Shown here: piece by piece, positions 8,966-18,160 of the stretch
Layout: the number at the start of each line of letters is the position of its first letter
Numbering within the stretch: position 1 is the first letter of the stretch
DNA from: Flavobacteriaceae bacterium
Lineage (GTDB): Bacteria > Bacteroidota > Bacteroidia > UKL13-3
Assembly: GCA_009693575.1 (NCBI GenBank)
Contig: SHWZ01000005.1
Coordinates: forward strand, 19,082 to 83,081
DNA length: 64,000 nucleotides
Direction: 5' to 3'
The notes under the pieces: generated by a model
What the model was told of the DNA's origin: nothing
Databases searched by the model: none
What the model saw: the letters and a program-made list of their open reading frames with translations, nothing else
Program-made: the position numbers and the translations under genes

Positions 8966-10561
8966 ATGAGACACATGAATAAAAAGCTACAAAAAAATCT
9001 TTATACAATAGTTTTTGTGTGTGTCAGCCTCGGGGCATTTGCTCAAGGTCAACAAGCAGACAAATACTTATACGTGAGCAAGCAGACTGGTGAGTTTTGC
9101 CAGTTTCAAGGCGGTCAGGGTAAAACTACTGATAAGTATGAGCATGGTGGAGTAACCAATGTGGTTGTGGATGGCCCCATCCAATATCAGGTGAACCCTG
9201 CCGACATGACCATAGGCATTAACCAAACCAAGAACTGGCAAGGTAAAGTGTGGCCAATCTTGGCACAATGCCCTGCTCCAGGTAACTCTGTGTGGTCAAA
9301 GCTAATAGCCCACTACGATGTGACCTATAGCCGCCCTCAAGGGGTTGGTATGGGTGGCAATGTGCAATCTACCTACGAATGTGGTGCAGGTTCTATTGAC
9401 GATGGCTGTGCATTTCACGGCCCTGCTGGTGGCACCCACGAAATAATAAATAAGATTGGTACTGAAGAACAGCCTTTCGAGGTGTTCAGTATCAACTGTG
9501 TTATTCCTGCGGCATTCACTTGCCAAAATGGAACAGCTACTCTTCATGCTGACATTTACCCTGGAAACGGTGGCGATGTTACTTGGCAGACTCCTTTTGG
9601 GCAGTTGCAAGGAAATGACATCACTGTGAACCTCCCCGCCAATTTTAACAATATACCTGTAACTGCTACTTATACTGTATGTGGTTGCAGTTACACAGCC
9701 CAAGGCGTTATTCGTCCTAATAATTTTACTGGCTTTGGTCTACCTTGCTGCGTTAGCGGTACACAAGTTGTGGCCAATATAGCTGTTCTTCAGTTCGATG
9801 GCCCGTGTTGGCCTCCAGTAGTCTTCAGCCAAGCGGCTGTAGCCCCAATGCCCGACATGATGACTGCCGCACACACGGTTACGGCAATTTCGAATGGAGT
9901 GCCTTTTGTGGCTTCGACTGTGGCAGTTGCCGAAAACAATACTTGGACATACACCCCACTTGCAGTTGACTTTACCAAACTGGGCAAAATAGTAGAGACT
10001 ATTGCCGATGCTGTGAAAAGCGTATCCGGCTCCCCATTTAGCCCAAGTGTAAATGTTACTGGTCAAATAAACATAGGCTCTGGAAAAATTTGTTGCCCAG
10101 GATTACCGAATTGCGTTCAAAACGCTGACAAAATTGAAGGACAAGTAGGTGTGGGAGCTTCTTTAAGTTGCCGATTCCCAGTATACGGAATACCTTATGT
10201 AGCCTCACTCGATGCTTTGCTTGATGTGGGGGTAAATGCTTCAGTAGGAGCAAATATAACAACTACTTGTACGGACCCTAAGGCTTGTATTACAGGAGCT
10301 GCTTCACTCACTCTTGGCCTTGGCCTTGGCCTGTCGCTAGCTGGTGGACTTGTAACCGCCGACCTGCGTGCAGTAGTCGAAGGTGCAGGGGTTGAACTCC
10401 AATATTGTTTTTTACCTGCACCTGCTACAGCAGCCTATACAGTAACCCTTGGCAAGATAAAAATTGTTGGGTCAGTTACTACGCTAGAAATATTCAACTA
10501 CTCGGTAGAGTATGTATTGTTTGAAGGCTGGCAGTCGGGCCCGCATCCAATCAATCTTTAA
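8966..10561 (+). CDS. Unknown secreted cysteine-rich protein, 531 aa
   Basis: Exported protein with a signal peptide (LYTIVFVCVSLGAFAQ, cleavage likely after AFAQ near residue 27). The mature part carries about 18 cysteines, several in pairs or close spacing (VCGCS, PCCVS, ICCPG), consistent with disulphide bonding outside the cytoplasm. A glycine/alanine-rich hydrophobic stretch, LTLGLGLGLSLAGGLVTADL, lies near residues 448-467. No T9SS C-terminal domain is visible, and I recognise no family. ATG at 8975 is an alternative start. It is followed after 22 bp by another exported protein, so the two probably form an operon. Confidence 0.75.
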   Translation: MRHMNKKLQKNLYTIVFVCVSLGAFAQGQQADKYLYVSKQTGEFCQFQGGQGKTTDKYEHGGVTNVVVDGPIQYQVNPADMTIGINQTKNWQGKVWPILAQCPAPGNSVWSKLIAHYDVTYSRPQGVGMGGNVQSTYECGAGSIDDGCAFHGPAGGTHEIINKIGTEEQPFEVFSINCVIPAAFTCQNGTATLHADIYPGNGGDVTWQTPFGQLQGNDITVNLPANFNNIPVTATYTVCGCSYTAQGVIRPNNFTGFGLPCCVSGTQVVANIAVLQFDGPCWPPVVFSQAAVAPMPDMMTAAHTVTAISNGVPFVASTVAVAENNTWTYTPLAVDFTKLGKIVETIADAVKSVSGSPFSPSVNVTGQINIGSGKICCPGLPNCVQNADKIEGQVGVGASLSCRFPVYGIPYVASLDALLDVGVNASVGANITTTCTDPKACITGAASLTLGLGLGLSLAGGLVTADLRAVVEGAGVELQYCFLPAPATAAYTVTLGKIKIVGSVTTLEIFNYSVEYVLFEGWQSGPHPINL

Positions 10562-10583
10562 TTTTTCAAGACCCATTGAAGTC

Positions 10584-11507
10584 ATGAAAAATATCATTCT
10601 AGCAAGTTTGATGGTGAATACATTCATCGCCGTCTCAGCAGAAGACCGCATCCCCAAGTTTGAGGTTGCTCCGGTTGAAGTAGCTTTTTCTGCCACATTC
10701 ACTGGAATACAGCCTGATGCCTCGCACAAGTCAGGCGACAACCTTATTTACAAATTCACCGGCCAAGTGTTTGGCCCTGGAATGGACGGACAACTACAAC
10801 TCGAAGGTTTCAGCGGCAAAACAGACCGCAAGACACCTTGGGAAACACTCACCGAACTGGTGAACGCATACAAAAGGAAAGACTACGAAAAGATAATGTC
10901 CTTATATAGCAAAGTCAGCCGCGATGATTTGGATGCTATGCTGGCTGGCGACATGAAAGACAAATACCTGAACCATATAGGCAAAATACAGTCAGCACAG
11001 ATTATTGCTGGATTTGAATACAAAGGTGGTTTCTTGGTAATATACCAAGCCAAGGGAATAGGCATGAGCACCTGCTACATGACCCAAAGCAAAAAGAAGT
11101 TTCTGATTACTGCTTTCAAAGACGATGGCCCTGAGTCTTGGAACCTGTCACTATATTTCAAGTTCAAGCCTGAGCCAATGAAGCAACCTGAATTGATTAC
11201 CAAAATGGATAGCTTTGAAGTATCAGACAGCAAAAGCTTTTCGTTCCGCCTGAGCAAGCCCGGCAATTGGCTGGTGGTGTTCAAAGACAAAGTAGGCGAA
11301 GGCACTCTTTATAATGCCCAAGATGGTAGCAACGGCGATGTAAACAAAGAAGAAGGTGTAATGGATGTGGAGTTCAACAGCCGCAAGGTTTCGTCAAACA
11401 AAGACTACACACTCTACGCGGTGGAAACAAACTACCCCGTAACCATGGTGACCGAAACATTGATAAAAAATGCCATGAGGTTTGGCTTCAGGGTTTACAA
11501 GAAATAA
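10584..11507 (+). CDS. Unknown exported protein, 307 aa
   Basis: The N-terminus MKNIILASLMVNTFIAVSAED is a signal peptide. The track start at 10512 lies inside the upstream gene, so I chose ATG at 10584. A helical block near residues 80-130 (ELVNAYKRKDYEKIMSLYSK) resembles NTF2-like or stress-response leader helices, followed by beta-rich sequence ending FGFRVYKK. There is no T9SS signal. It is co-directional with the cysteine-rich protein, and an intrinsic terminator follows directly. Function unknown. Confidence 0.72.
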   Translation: MKNIILASLMVNTFIAVSAEDRIPKFEVAPVEVAFSATFTGIQPDASHKSGDNLIYKFTGQVFGPGMDGQLQLEGFSGKTDRKTPWETLTELVNAYKRKDYEKIMSLYSKVSRDDLDAMLAGDMKDKYLNHIGKIQSAQIIAGFEYKGGFLVIYQAKGIGMSTCYMTQSKKKFLITAFKDDGPESWNLSLYFKFKPEPMKQPELITKMDSFEVSDSKSFSFRLSKPGNWLVVFKDKVGEGTLYNAQDGSNGDVNKEEGVMDVEFNSRKVSSNKDYTLYAVETNYPVTMVTETLIKNAMRFGFRVYKK

Positions 11508-11524
11508 CCATAGATAACTTGACG

Positions 11525-11554
11525 AAAAGGCCGCTTACTTTGGGCGGCTTTTTT
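11525..11554 (+). terminator. Intrinsic terminator after the secreted pair
   Basis: GCCGC (11530-11534) pairs with GCGGC (11544-11548) across a 9-nt loop, followed by six T (11549-11554). An A-run at 11525-11528 on the 5' side could also serve the convergent subtilase gene. Confidence 0.8.
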
Positions 11555-11560
11555 AGTGTA

Positions 11561-13174
11561 TCAATGTTGAACTACTAACTTAATTGGTCTACTTAAGCCG
11601 ATTTGCAACACATAAATTCCCGCAGCTAAATCTGCAATACGAAGGAGATTAATCCCTGCATGTAGCTGCTGATTTAATAGTGCTTTACCACTAATGTCAA
11701 TTATGTTGGCAACGGCGATATTCGTTATTTCTATTGAAATTACATCAGTCGCCGGATTTGGAAAAACGTTTAATTGCCTTGAGGCAACTTCTGCCACACC
11801 AATAGTACAGTTCATATCATTCAAGTATTTCAACGGCTTGTAGGCATTCAGTCGGCCACCGCTTTTGGTGATGGTGGCAAGGGCAGTATTTGAGTCTGTA
11901 TTGTTGAGCAGGATGCTGATAAGATCGGAAGCTATGGAGTCAGGCTTTTGGTTGTATAAGTGCAAATACTTGGGGCAAGCTGCCGAAAACATCAAACCCA
12001 CCACCCCTGCTACTTGCGGACTGGCAAAGGAAGTGCCGCCGTCTTCGGTATATCCGTTGGAGGTGGTGGTGCAGAGTATATCTACTCCAGGAGCTGCAAT
12101 ATCCACTGCGTTTTTGCCGTAGCCACAGCCATTAACCTTTTTGTCGTCACGGTCGGTACTTGTCACCATTATCAAAAACTTGCTGGAGCAACTTGTTGGA
12201 ATATCAAAGCTGGTGTCAATATTTTGAGAGAAGTTGGAAGTGCTTGCCACCGAAATTATCCCCGCCTTGCCCAGCGAATCATACATTCTGCACCAAATAG
12301 GGAAATCAGCAGGCATGCCAAAATCAACCCCAAAGGAGGAGTTGACACAGACCACAAAAGCCCCCTTTTGTCCGTTGCTGTTGTTATACATCCTTCTCAT
12401 TTTCAGGATATATGCATAACTCTCCACCACACTGCTTTCTACATTGGTGAAGCAGGCCACAGGCAGCATCTTTATGTTCCAGTTCACACCCGAAATGCCA
12501 ATCTTATTATTACCCGTTGCCCCAATAATACCCATCACTTGTGTGCCGTGGGGAAGTGGGAGAATATTGTCGTTGCCATTGGGAACATCCAGCCCACGAT
12601 AGTCGTCTTTGTAGCCATTGCCGTCATCATCGAGGTTGTTGCCGGGTATTTCATTGCGGTTCACAAAAAGGTTGGCCACCAAGTCGGGGTGGTTCAAATC
12701 CATGCCGCCATCCACCATGGCTACCACAATGGTATCTCCATTTTTAGTGACCCCGCCTGTGCTAATGTCCCATGCTTTAGTAACGGCAATATCCGCCCCG
12801 GCAGTGCCACCATTTTGACCCGTATTCAGCAAACCGTATTGTTGGGCAAACAAGCTGTCGTTGGGTGTTTTGCTTCGCAATGTCACGCGGTGGTTTAGCT
12901 GCACTGCATCTACTTCGGGCAAGGTGTTCATTGCATCCAAGGCTTGCTCATCCGTATATTTTTTTGCATCATATTGCAGCAACCACAGCCCCATCTCCAT
13001 CGAAATCTTTTGCTTTACTTGGATGCCATCCGGCAAATGCGTGACAAGGGATTCAAAGTCATCAGCTTGTTTCAGGGCTACTATTAGTTCCCCGGCAACA
13101 GCATTGGTTTGTGCCGAAACACTCAACCGAAGAAGGCAGGAGAAAAGCAGAGGTGCTATTGTCAAACGGAGCAT
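11561..13174 (-). CDS. Subtilisin-like serine peptidase (S8) with T9SS sorting domain
   Basis: A 537-residue secreted peptidase. It has a signal peptide (LTIAPLLFSCLLRLSVSAQ), an inhibitor-like propeptide, then the S8 triad: Asp in VVAMVDGGMDLNHPDL, His in LPHGTQVMGI and Ser in DGGTSFASPQVAGV. The Asn of the oxyanion hole lies in CVNSSFG. The C-terminus (NVFPNPATDVISI, ending KLVVQH) is a type A T9SS sorting domain, predicting export through the type IX system and attachment or release at the cell surface. I moved the start from a TTG at 13207 to ATG at 13174, directly before the signal peptide. The likely role is extracellular protein degradation. Confidence 0.93.
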   Translation of the reverse strand: MLRLTIAPLLFSCLLRLSVSAQTNAVAGELIVALKQADDFESLVTHLPDGIQVKQKISMEMGLWLLQYDAKKYTDEQALDAMNTLPEVDAVQLNHRVTLRSKTPNDSLFAQQYGLLNTGQNGGTAGADIAVTKAWDISTGGVTKNGDTIVVAMVDGGMDLNHPDLVANLFVNRNEIPGNNLDDDGNGYKDDYRGLDVPNGNDNILPLPHGTQVMGIIGATGNNKIGISGVNWNIKMLPVACFTNVESSVVESYAYILKMRRMYNNSNGQKGAFVVCVNSSFGVDFGMPADFPIWCRMYDSLGKAGIISVASTSNFSQNIDTSFDIPTSCSSKFLIMVTSTDRDDKKVNGCGYGKNAVDIAAPGVDILCTTTSNGYTEDGGTSFASPQVAGVVGLMFSAACPKYLHLYNQKPDSIASDLISILLNNTDSNTALATITKSGGRLNAYKPLKYLNDMNCTIGVAEVASRQLNVFPNPATDVISIEITNIAVANIIDISGKALLNQQLHAGINLLRIADLAAGIYVLQIGLSRPIKLVVQH

Positions 13175-13216
13175 AGTCGAAGTATTTTTTGTAGTAGTTA
13201 AATGCAATAAAGACCT

Positions 13217-13633
13217 TTAGGGTTGCACCAACTTTGGCACTAGGTCGAACGATTTTTTGCCATGTTTCATCTTCAAGGTATAATAGAAATCCAAGTTGGT
13301 TGACAGTAGAAAGGTGTCGCACCGTGTGCTGTCTTGCCGCTTGTAAAGCACAGCCTGGCAAGGTGGTTCGCCATCCAGCCACATCCGGCCATACACTTTC
13401 GATTGAGTGATATTTCCGCTGCTATCAATATGTATGTTCACTGGGTTTTTGCGATTGCTACCTGTGTAAAACAAGTCGAAATCGCCAGCTAAAAGAAAAG
13501 GTTTTGCCGTATCAATAGGTAGGGTAGAGTTGTCTTTTGTAGGCTTGATTGAAGCTTTAGGTATCATTTTTTTATCCTGCCCAGATTGGCCACTGCCAAA
13601 CAATACTATTGTGCAATAAATCCATTTTTTCAC
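13217..13633 (-). CDS. Small exported protein of unknown function, 138 aa
   Basis: Starts with GTG at 13633; the nearby ATG at 13625 is out of frame. The leader [18 protein letters not shown] is hydrophobic and could be a weak signal peptide. The rest is polar and beta-rich ([37 protein letters not shown]). No domain recognised. A clean -7 box lies only 5 nt upstream of the GTG, supporting both the gene and the start. It is 42 bp from the subtilase and may be co-transcribed with it. Confidence 0.6.
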   Translation of the reverse strand: MKKWIYCTIVLFGSGQSGQDKKMIPKASIKPTKDNSTLPIDTAKPFLLAGDFDLFYTGSNRKNPVNIHIDSSGNITQSKVYGRMWLDGEPPCQAVLYKRQDSTRCDTFLLSTNLDFYYTLKMKHGKKSFDLVPKLVQP

Positions 13634-13638
13634 TGGGC

Positions 13639-13646
13639 AAAAGTAA
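13639..13646 (-). promoter_or_regulatory. -7 box for the 138-aa gene, near-leaderless
   Basis: TACTTTTG on the minus strand ends 5 nt before the GTG start at 13633. It is back-to-back with the thymidine kinase box on the other strand. Confidence 0.5.
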
Positions 13647-13655
13647 AGTGGCTTC

Positions 13656-13663
13656 TACATTTG
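13656..13663 (+). promoter_or_regulatory. -7 box for thymidine kinase, near-leaderless
   Basis: TACATTTG ends 5 nt before the ATG at 13669 and supports that start over the upstream TTG of the ORF track. Confidence 0.55.
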
Positions 13664-13668
13664 CCGCA

Positions 13669-14268
13669 ATGTTTATAGAACCACGCCGTAGTAAAGCCCA
13701 TCGTGGATGGATAGAGGTAGTATGCGGAAGTATGTTTTCGGGAAAGACTGAAGAACTCATTCGCCGTTTGAAACGAGCCAAGATTGCCAACCAAAAAGTT
13801 GAAATTTTCAAGCCTGCCATCGATGTTCGTTACGATGAAAAGAAAGTAGTAAGCCACGACCAAAATTCTATCATGAGCACCCCAGTAGCCAACAGCCTCG
13901 AAATTTTACCACTGATAAACAACATGGAAGTAGTAGGCATTGACGAAGCCCAGTTTTTCGATGAAGACCTGCCAGCAGTATGCGAAGCCATAGCCAACCG
14001 TGGCATCCGTGTCATAATTGCAGGTCTGGATATGGATTATTTGGGCAAACCATTTGGCCCCATGTCAGCATTGATGAGCATTGCTGAATATGTGACTAAG
14101 GTACATGCTATTTGCATGGTATGCGGTGATATTGCATCACACTCCTACCGCCACCACAAAGGCGACATATTGGTGATGCTTGGCGAACAAGATGTATATG
14201 AGCCTCGATGCAGGCAGTGTTTCGAAGAAGGCATGGTTAAAGAAAATCCTACCCTTTTCCCTGATTGA
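13669..14268 (+). CDS. tdk: Thymidine kinase (type II)
   Basis: A 199-residue cytosolic enzyme phosphorylating thymidine to dTMP in salvage. The Walker A loop [10 protein letters not shown] is at about residues 20-29, the Walker B-like region is [10 protein letters not shown], the lasso sequence [12 protein letters not shown] follows, and a structural zinc site is formed by CMVCGD and CRQC. The length is normal for the family. The start at ATG 13669 ([18 protein letters not shown]) matches the usual Bacteroidota N-terminus and the promoter box. The track's TTG at 13609 would put the -7 box inside the gene. Confidence 0.95.
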   Translation: MFIEPRRSKAHRGWIEVVCGSMFSGKTEELIRRLKRAKIANQKVEIFKPAIDVRYDEKKVVSHDQNSIMSTPVANSLEILPLINNMEVVGIDEAQFFDEDLPAVCEAIANRGIRVIIAGLDMDYLGKPFGPMSALMSIAEYVTKVHAICMVCGDIASHSYRHHKGDILVMLGEQDVYEPRCRQCFEEGMVKENPTLFPD

Positions 14269-14276
14269 TGCCTCTA

Positions 14277-15239
14277 TCACTTCTTAAACACCCTCACAGC
14301 ACACCAGCCCAAAACGGGCAGGGTTAAAGTAGCAGCGAATGCAGTGATGCAAGGTAAGAAGCAGCAAAGTACCGCCGCAAATAGTAGGTAATACAAAGGA
14401 TAAAGCAGAATCAAAAAACCAAACAACATGGAGTCATAGAACACACTACCCTGGTTCAATTTGGCTGCAATTCTATTCAGAGGATAGTAAAATGGTGCAT
14501 TGCACAACCAGCCTAGCAAAGCAGGGGCAAGTAGCAGCAACCGAAGAAGCATCGGAGTATCGTGGTGCAGTTTCATCACCTTTTCTTTGTCCCAAGTCAG
14601 TGGCTTCATTCGGCCCTCCAGCAAGGTGTTGAATCGGTTGAGGCAAGCAGCATCCATGGATGGTTCCCCTACATCGGCAATAGCTATTGGTTTATCATAC
14701 ACCATCTCAAGGCTCTTGCCTGGCCCTGCAAATGAAGTATAGTTGAGCCCGGTTGGAATTATCCTCAGTTTGTCTTTTAGTTCAGGATCAAGAAATGCTT
14801 GCATGGCCACTCTTGCCAATCCTTTTTTCAAGGGTCTAAGTTTATACTCATGCACACAAAGGCCCTCCGGATAAAAATAGATGATGCCATTGTTTTTGAG
14901 TGTCTTTCGGCATAGTTCGAACAGTTCATCATTTTTCAGTACATGCTCACGTCCACCATCGTTTCCACGATATGCTGGAATCATATGCAGACCATTAAAA
15001 ATTTTACGAAGTAGCCCTTTTTTAAACACATCCCCTCGCACCACAGTATGGCCGGGTTCTTTCATCATAGCACCCTGAACCACGGTATCGAAAAAAGAGT
15101 TTGGGTGGTTGCTAGCCATTATTGCAGGCCCTTTCAGGTTTCGCACCCAATCAGGTGGCGTATTCCTTTTTTTGAAATAGATATAGGCAGCAGGCCTAGC
15201 CAGAAAGGTGGCAAATCGGTATAAAAAATTTGGTTTCAT
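14277..15239 (-). CDS. PlsC-like 1-acyl-glycerol-3-phosphate acyltransferase
   Basis: A 320-residue membrane-associated acyltransferase. Motif I is ASNHPNSFFD, an H-X5-D spacing rather than the common H-X4-D; this longer spacing is seen in some Bacteroidota relatives. The substrate-binding motif is IIYFYPEGLCVHE. Two or three C-terminal hydrophobic helices (LLLLAPALLGWLC; LLYPLYYLLFAAVLCC) suggest inner-membrane anchoring. It probably acylates lysophosphatidic acid or a related lipid. Its ATG shares one base with the carB stop (TAATG), indicating translational coupling to carB. Confidence 0.85.
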   Translation of the reverse strand: MKPNFLYRFATFLARPAAYIYFKKRNTPPDWVRNLKGPAIMASNHPNSFFDTVVQGAMMKEPGHTVVRGDVFKKGLLRKIFNGLHMIPAYRGNDGGREHVLKNDELFELCRKTLKNNGIIYFYPEGLCVHEYKLRPLKKGLARVAMQAFLDPELKDKLRIIPTGLNYTSFAGPGKSLEMVYDKPIAIADVGEPSMDAACLNRFNTLLEGRMKPLTWDKEKVMKLHHDTPMLLRLLLLAPALLGWLCNAPFYYPLNRIAAKLNQGSVFYDSMLFGFLILLYPLYYLLFAAVLCCFLPCITAFAATLTLPVLGWCAVRVFKK

Positions 15240-18067
15240 TACTTGCTCAAATACATACTTTTCTCTTTGTAAAGCTGCCTGAAGTAAGGGTCGTAAAGGT
15301 CCTTGATAAATAGGATGGCTTCGCCCGTTGATTTCATTTCTGGGCCCAGTTCTTTTTCAATTTCTGGAAACTTGTTGTAGGAGAAAACAGGTTCTTTGAT
15401 GGCAAATCCTTCCAGCTTTCGCATGATGTTGAAGTCTTTGAGTTTTTTAGCTCCGAGCATTACCTGCGTAGCTATGTTGATATAAGGAACTTGATAGGCT
15501 TTGGCAATGAAAGGCACGGTGCGGCTGGCTCGGGGGTTGGCTTCAATCACATACACATAGTTATCTTTGATGGCAAACTGTATATTCAACAATCCCCGAA
15601 TGTTCATGCTATGTGCCAGTTTCACCGCATAGTCGGTCATGGTTTTAACCACACCTGCATTCAACGTAAAAGGAGGCAGCACCGCCGATGAATCTCCGCT
15701 GTGAATTCCAGCGGGCTCTATGTGTTCCATCACTCCTATGATATGAACATCATCACCATCGCATATACAGTCCACCTCAGCTTCCTCAGCCCTGTCCAGA
15801 AAGTGGTCAATCAGCACCCGGTTGCCAGGAAGTTCCCTTAAAAGATTTACTACAGCAGTTTCAAGTTCCTCGTCGTTTATTACTATTTTCATGCCTTGTC
15901 CACCTAGCACATAGCTAGGTCTCACCAGCACAGGGTAGCCCACTTCCTTGGCCACTTGGATGGCTTCGTCAGCAGTTTCGGCAACTCCATATTGTGGGTA
16001 GGGGATGCCTAGTTCTTTGAGCAGGTCGCTAAACAATCCCCTGTCTTCGGCAGTGTCCATGTCCTCGTAGCTTGTGCCAATGATGGGTATGCTATGTTCT
16101 TTCAGTTTCTTGGAAAGTTTCAAGGCTGTTTGGCCACCCAGTTGCACAATTACCCCTTCTGGTTTTTCATGTAGAATTATCTCTCGCAAATGTTCCCAAA
16201 ATACTGGTTCAAAGTATAGCTTGTCGGCCATGTCGAAGTCTGTACTTACCGTTTCGGGGTTGCAATTTATCATGATAGCTTCGTAACCACATTCTTGAGC
16301 AGCCATCAGACCGTGTACACAGCTATAATCGAACTCGATGCCCTGCCCTATTCGGTTAGGCCCTGAACCCAGCACTATAATTTTTTTCTTGTTGGATGTT
16401 ATGGATTCGTTGCTTTCAGCTACTCGCTGCTCAAATGTACTATAAAAATAATTGGTACTACTCTCAAACTCTGCCGCACAGGTGTCCACCATTTTGTAAC
16501 TGCGTTTGATGTCCATCTCGTGGTAGCGTTTGTCGAACACTTCGTCTTCGGTGCAACCAACCAAATAAGCTATCTGCACATCACTGTAGCCCATGCGTTT
16601 CAGTTCGGCCATCAGCGGTATTGCTATATTCTGAATAGTATATCGCTTGGCCTCGATTTCAATAGTTACCAAGTCTTGCAACTGCATCAAAAACCAACGG
16701 TCAATCCGAGTTGCTTTTTCAATACTGCTAATTGGCACACCAAGGCTGAGGGCATCTTTGAGATGAAAAATTCGATCCCAACTTGGGTGAGCAAGGCTTT
16801 CCATTATCTGATCCAAATTGCGAAGCTGTTTTCCGTCAGCCCCCAAGCCTGAGCGGTTAATTTCCAAGCTCTGAATTGCTTTTTGCAAAGCCTCCAAGAA
16901 GCTGCGACCAATGCCCATTACTTCACCAACACTTTTCATTTGTATACCAAGTGTTTTATTCGCACCTTTGAATTTATCAAAATTCCAACGAGGTATTTTT
17001 ACTATTACATAATCCAACGCAGGCTCAAAGTATGCGGAAGTGGTTTTGGTCACTGGATTCATTAGCTCGTCCAATGTAAAACCAATGGCTAATTTGCTGG
17101 CTATTTTGGCTATGGGATAGCCTGTGGCTTTGCTTGCAAGAGCTGAAGATCGGCTTACCCGTGGATTGATTTCTACAGAGATGATTTCTTCGTCCTCTGG
17201 GTTCACAGCAAACTGCACATTGCAGCCACCAGCGAAGGTGCCTATACTCCGAATCATGTGGATGGCTTGACTTCGCATTTCTTGGAAACAAGTATCACTC
17301 AAAGTCATGGCAGGAGCTACTGTAATGCTATCTCCCGTATGTATTCCCATTGGGTCAAAATTTTCGATAGTACATATCACAGCCACGTTGTCATTACTGT
17401 CTCGTAGAAGCTCTAGTTCATATTCTTTCCAACCAATCACGGCTTTTTCAACCAAAACTTCATGGGTAGGGCTGGCCTTCAATCCACGCATCAAGGCAGT
17501 GTCAAAATCTTCTTTTTTATGAATAATTCCTCCACCATAGCCGCCCAAGGTATAGCTGGGGCGAATCACCAGAGGGAAACCGATTCGTTGGGCAATTTCC
17601 TTTCCCTCCAAAAAGGAATTAGCTACATCAGAAGGTGCGACACCCACCCCAATCTCAATCATCAATTTACGGAATTTGTCGCGGTTTTCGGTACTTTCTA
17701 TGGCTGCAATGTCAACCCCAATGATCCGCACTTTATACTTTTCCCAGATGCCGAGTTCGTCGGCTTCTTTACAAAGGTTGAGAGCAGTTTGGCCGCCCAT
17801 TGTTGGTAGCACTGCATCTATTTGTTGCTCCTCTAATATCTGTACAATGCTTTCAACCGTGAGCGGTTTCAAATACACATGGTCGGCCATCACCGGGTCG
17901 GTCATGATGGTTGCTGGATTGCTATTGATAAGTGTTACAGAAATTCCTTCTTCTCGAAGGGAGCGGGCTGCTTGGGTGCCGCTGTAGTCAAATTCGCAGG
18001 CTTGGCCTATGATTATGGGGCCTGAGCCAATGATGAGAACCGACTTTATTGAGTTGTCTTTGGGCAT
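15239..18067 (-). CDS. carB: Carbamoyl-phosphate synthase large subunit lacking the MGS regulatory domain
   Basis: 942 residues. Two homologous ATP-grasp halves are visible: SVLIIGSGPIIIGQACEFDYSG at the start of the first and KIIVLGSGPNRIGQGIEFDYSC at the start of the second, each followed by VRPSYxLGG loops. It makes carbamoyl phosphate for pyrimidine and arginine synthesis with the small subunit CarA, which is not in the window. Classic CarB has ~1070 residues. This one stops right after the second synthase domain (MKSTGEAILFIKDLYDPYF), so the C-terminal MGS domain that binds UMP/ornithine in E. coli is absent. Shortened CarB occurs in other Bacteroidota. The start is ATG 18067, not the track's 18100. 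Confidence 0.95.
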   Translation of the reverse strand: MPKDNSIKSVLIIGSGPIIIGQACEFDYSGTQAARSLREEGISVTLINSNPATIMTDPVMADHVYLKPLTVESIVQILEEQQIDAVLPTMGGQTALNLCKEADELGIWEKYKVRIIGVDIAAIESTENRDKFRKLMIEIGVGVAPSDVANSFLEGKEIAQRIGFPLVIRPSYTLGGYGGGIIHKKEDFDTALMRGLKASPTHEVLVEKAVIGWKEYELELLRDSNDNVAVICTIENFDPMGIHTGDSITVAPAMTLSDTCFQEMRSQAIHMIRSIGTFAGGCNVQFAVNPEDEEIISVEINPRVSRSSALASKATGYPIAKIASKLAIGFTLDELMNPVTKTTSAYFEPALDYVIVKIPRWNFDKFKGANKTLGIQMKSVGEVMGIGRSFLEALQKAIQSLEINRSGLGADGKQLRNLDQIMESLAHPSWDRIFHLKDALSLGVPISSIEKATRIDRWFLMQLQDLVTIEIEAKRYTIQNIAIPLMAELKRMGYSDVQIAYLVGCTEDEVFDKRYHEMDIKRSYKMVDTCAAEFESSTNYFYSTFEQRVAESNESITSNKKKIIVLGSGPNRIGQGIEFDYSCVHGLMAAQECGYEAIMINCNPETVSTDFDMADKLYFEPVFWEHLREIILHEKPEGVIVQLGGQTALKLSKKLKEHSIPIIGTSYEDMDTAEDRGLFSDLLKELGIPYPQYGVAETADEAIQVAKEVGYPVLVRPSYVLGGQGMKIVINDEELETAVVNLLRELPGNRVLIDHFLDRAEEAEVDCICDGDDVHIIGVMEHIEPAGIHSGDSSAVLPPFTLNAGVVKTMTDYAVKLAHSMNIRGLLNIQFAIKDNYVYVIEANPRASRTVPFIAKAYQVPYINIATQVMLGAKKLKDFNIMRKLEGFAIKEPVFSYNKFPEIEKELGPEMKSTGEAILFIKDLYDPYFRQLYKEKSMYLSK

Positions 18068-18077
18068 TTTTTTTTTA

Positions 18078-18093
18078 TCCCGCCTGTGCGGGA
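18078..18093. repeat. Hairpin in the carB leader
   Basis: TCCCGC-CTGT-GCGGGA is a perfect 6-bp stem with a tetraloop. In the carB mRNA it sits 10 nt before the AUG, separated by an A-run. It has no T-run in either direction that would make it a terminator. It could affect translation initiation or be a dispersed repeat. Confidence 0.6.
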
Positions 18094-18122
18094 CATCCAA
18101 AAATGTGTTTGAGAAAGTGTTG

Positions 18123-18130
18123 CAAAATTA
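18123..18130 (-). promoter_or_regulatory. -7 box for carB
   Basis: TAATTTTG on the minus strand, 55 nt before the carB ATG. Transcription from it would carry the leader hairpin. Confidence 0.45.
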
Positions 18131-18160
18131 AGGGAAAATGGTTTTGTAGTCAGAACGATT

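Noticed and set aside
11960-12898. 312-residue plus-strand ORF
   Set aside because: Shadow of the subtilase gene on the minus strand; its translation has no coherent domain while the subtilase triad and T9SS domain are clear.
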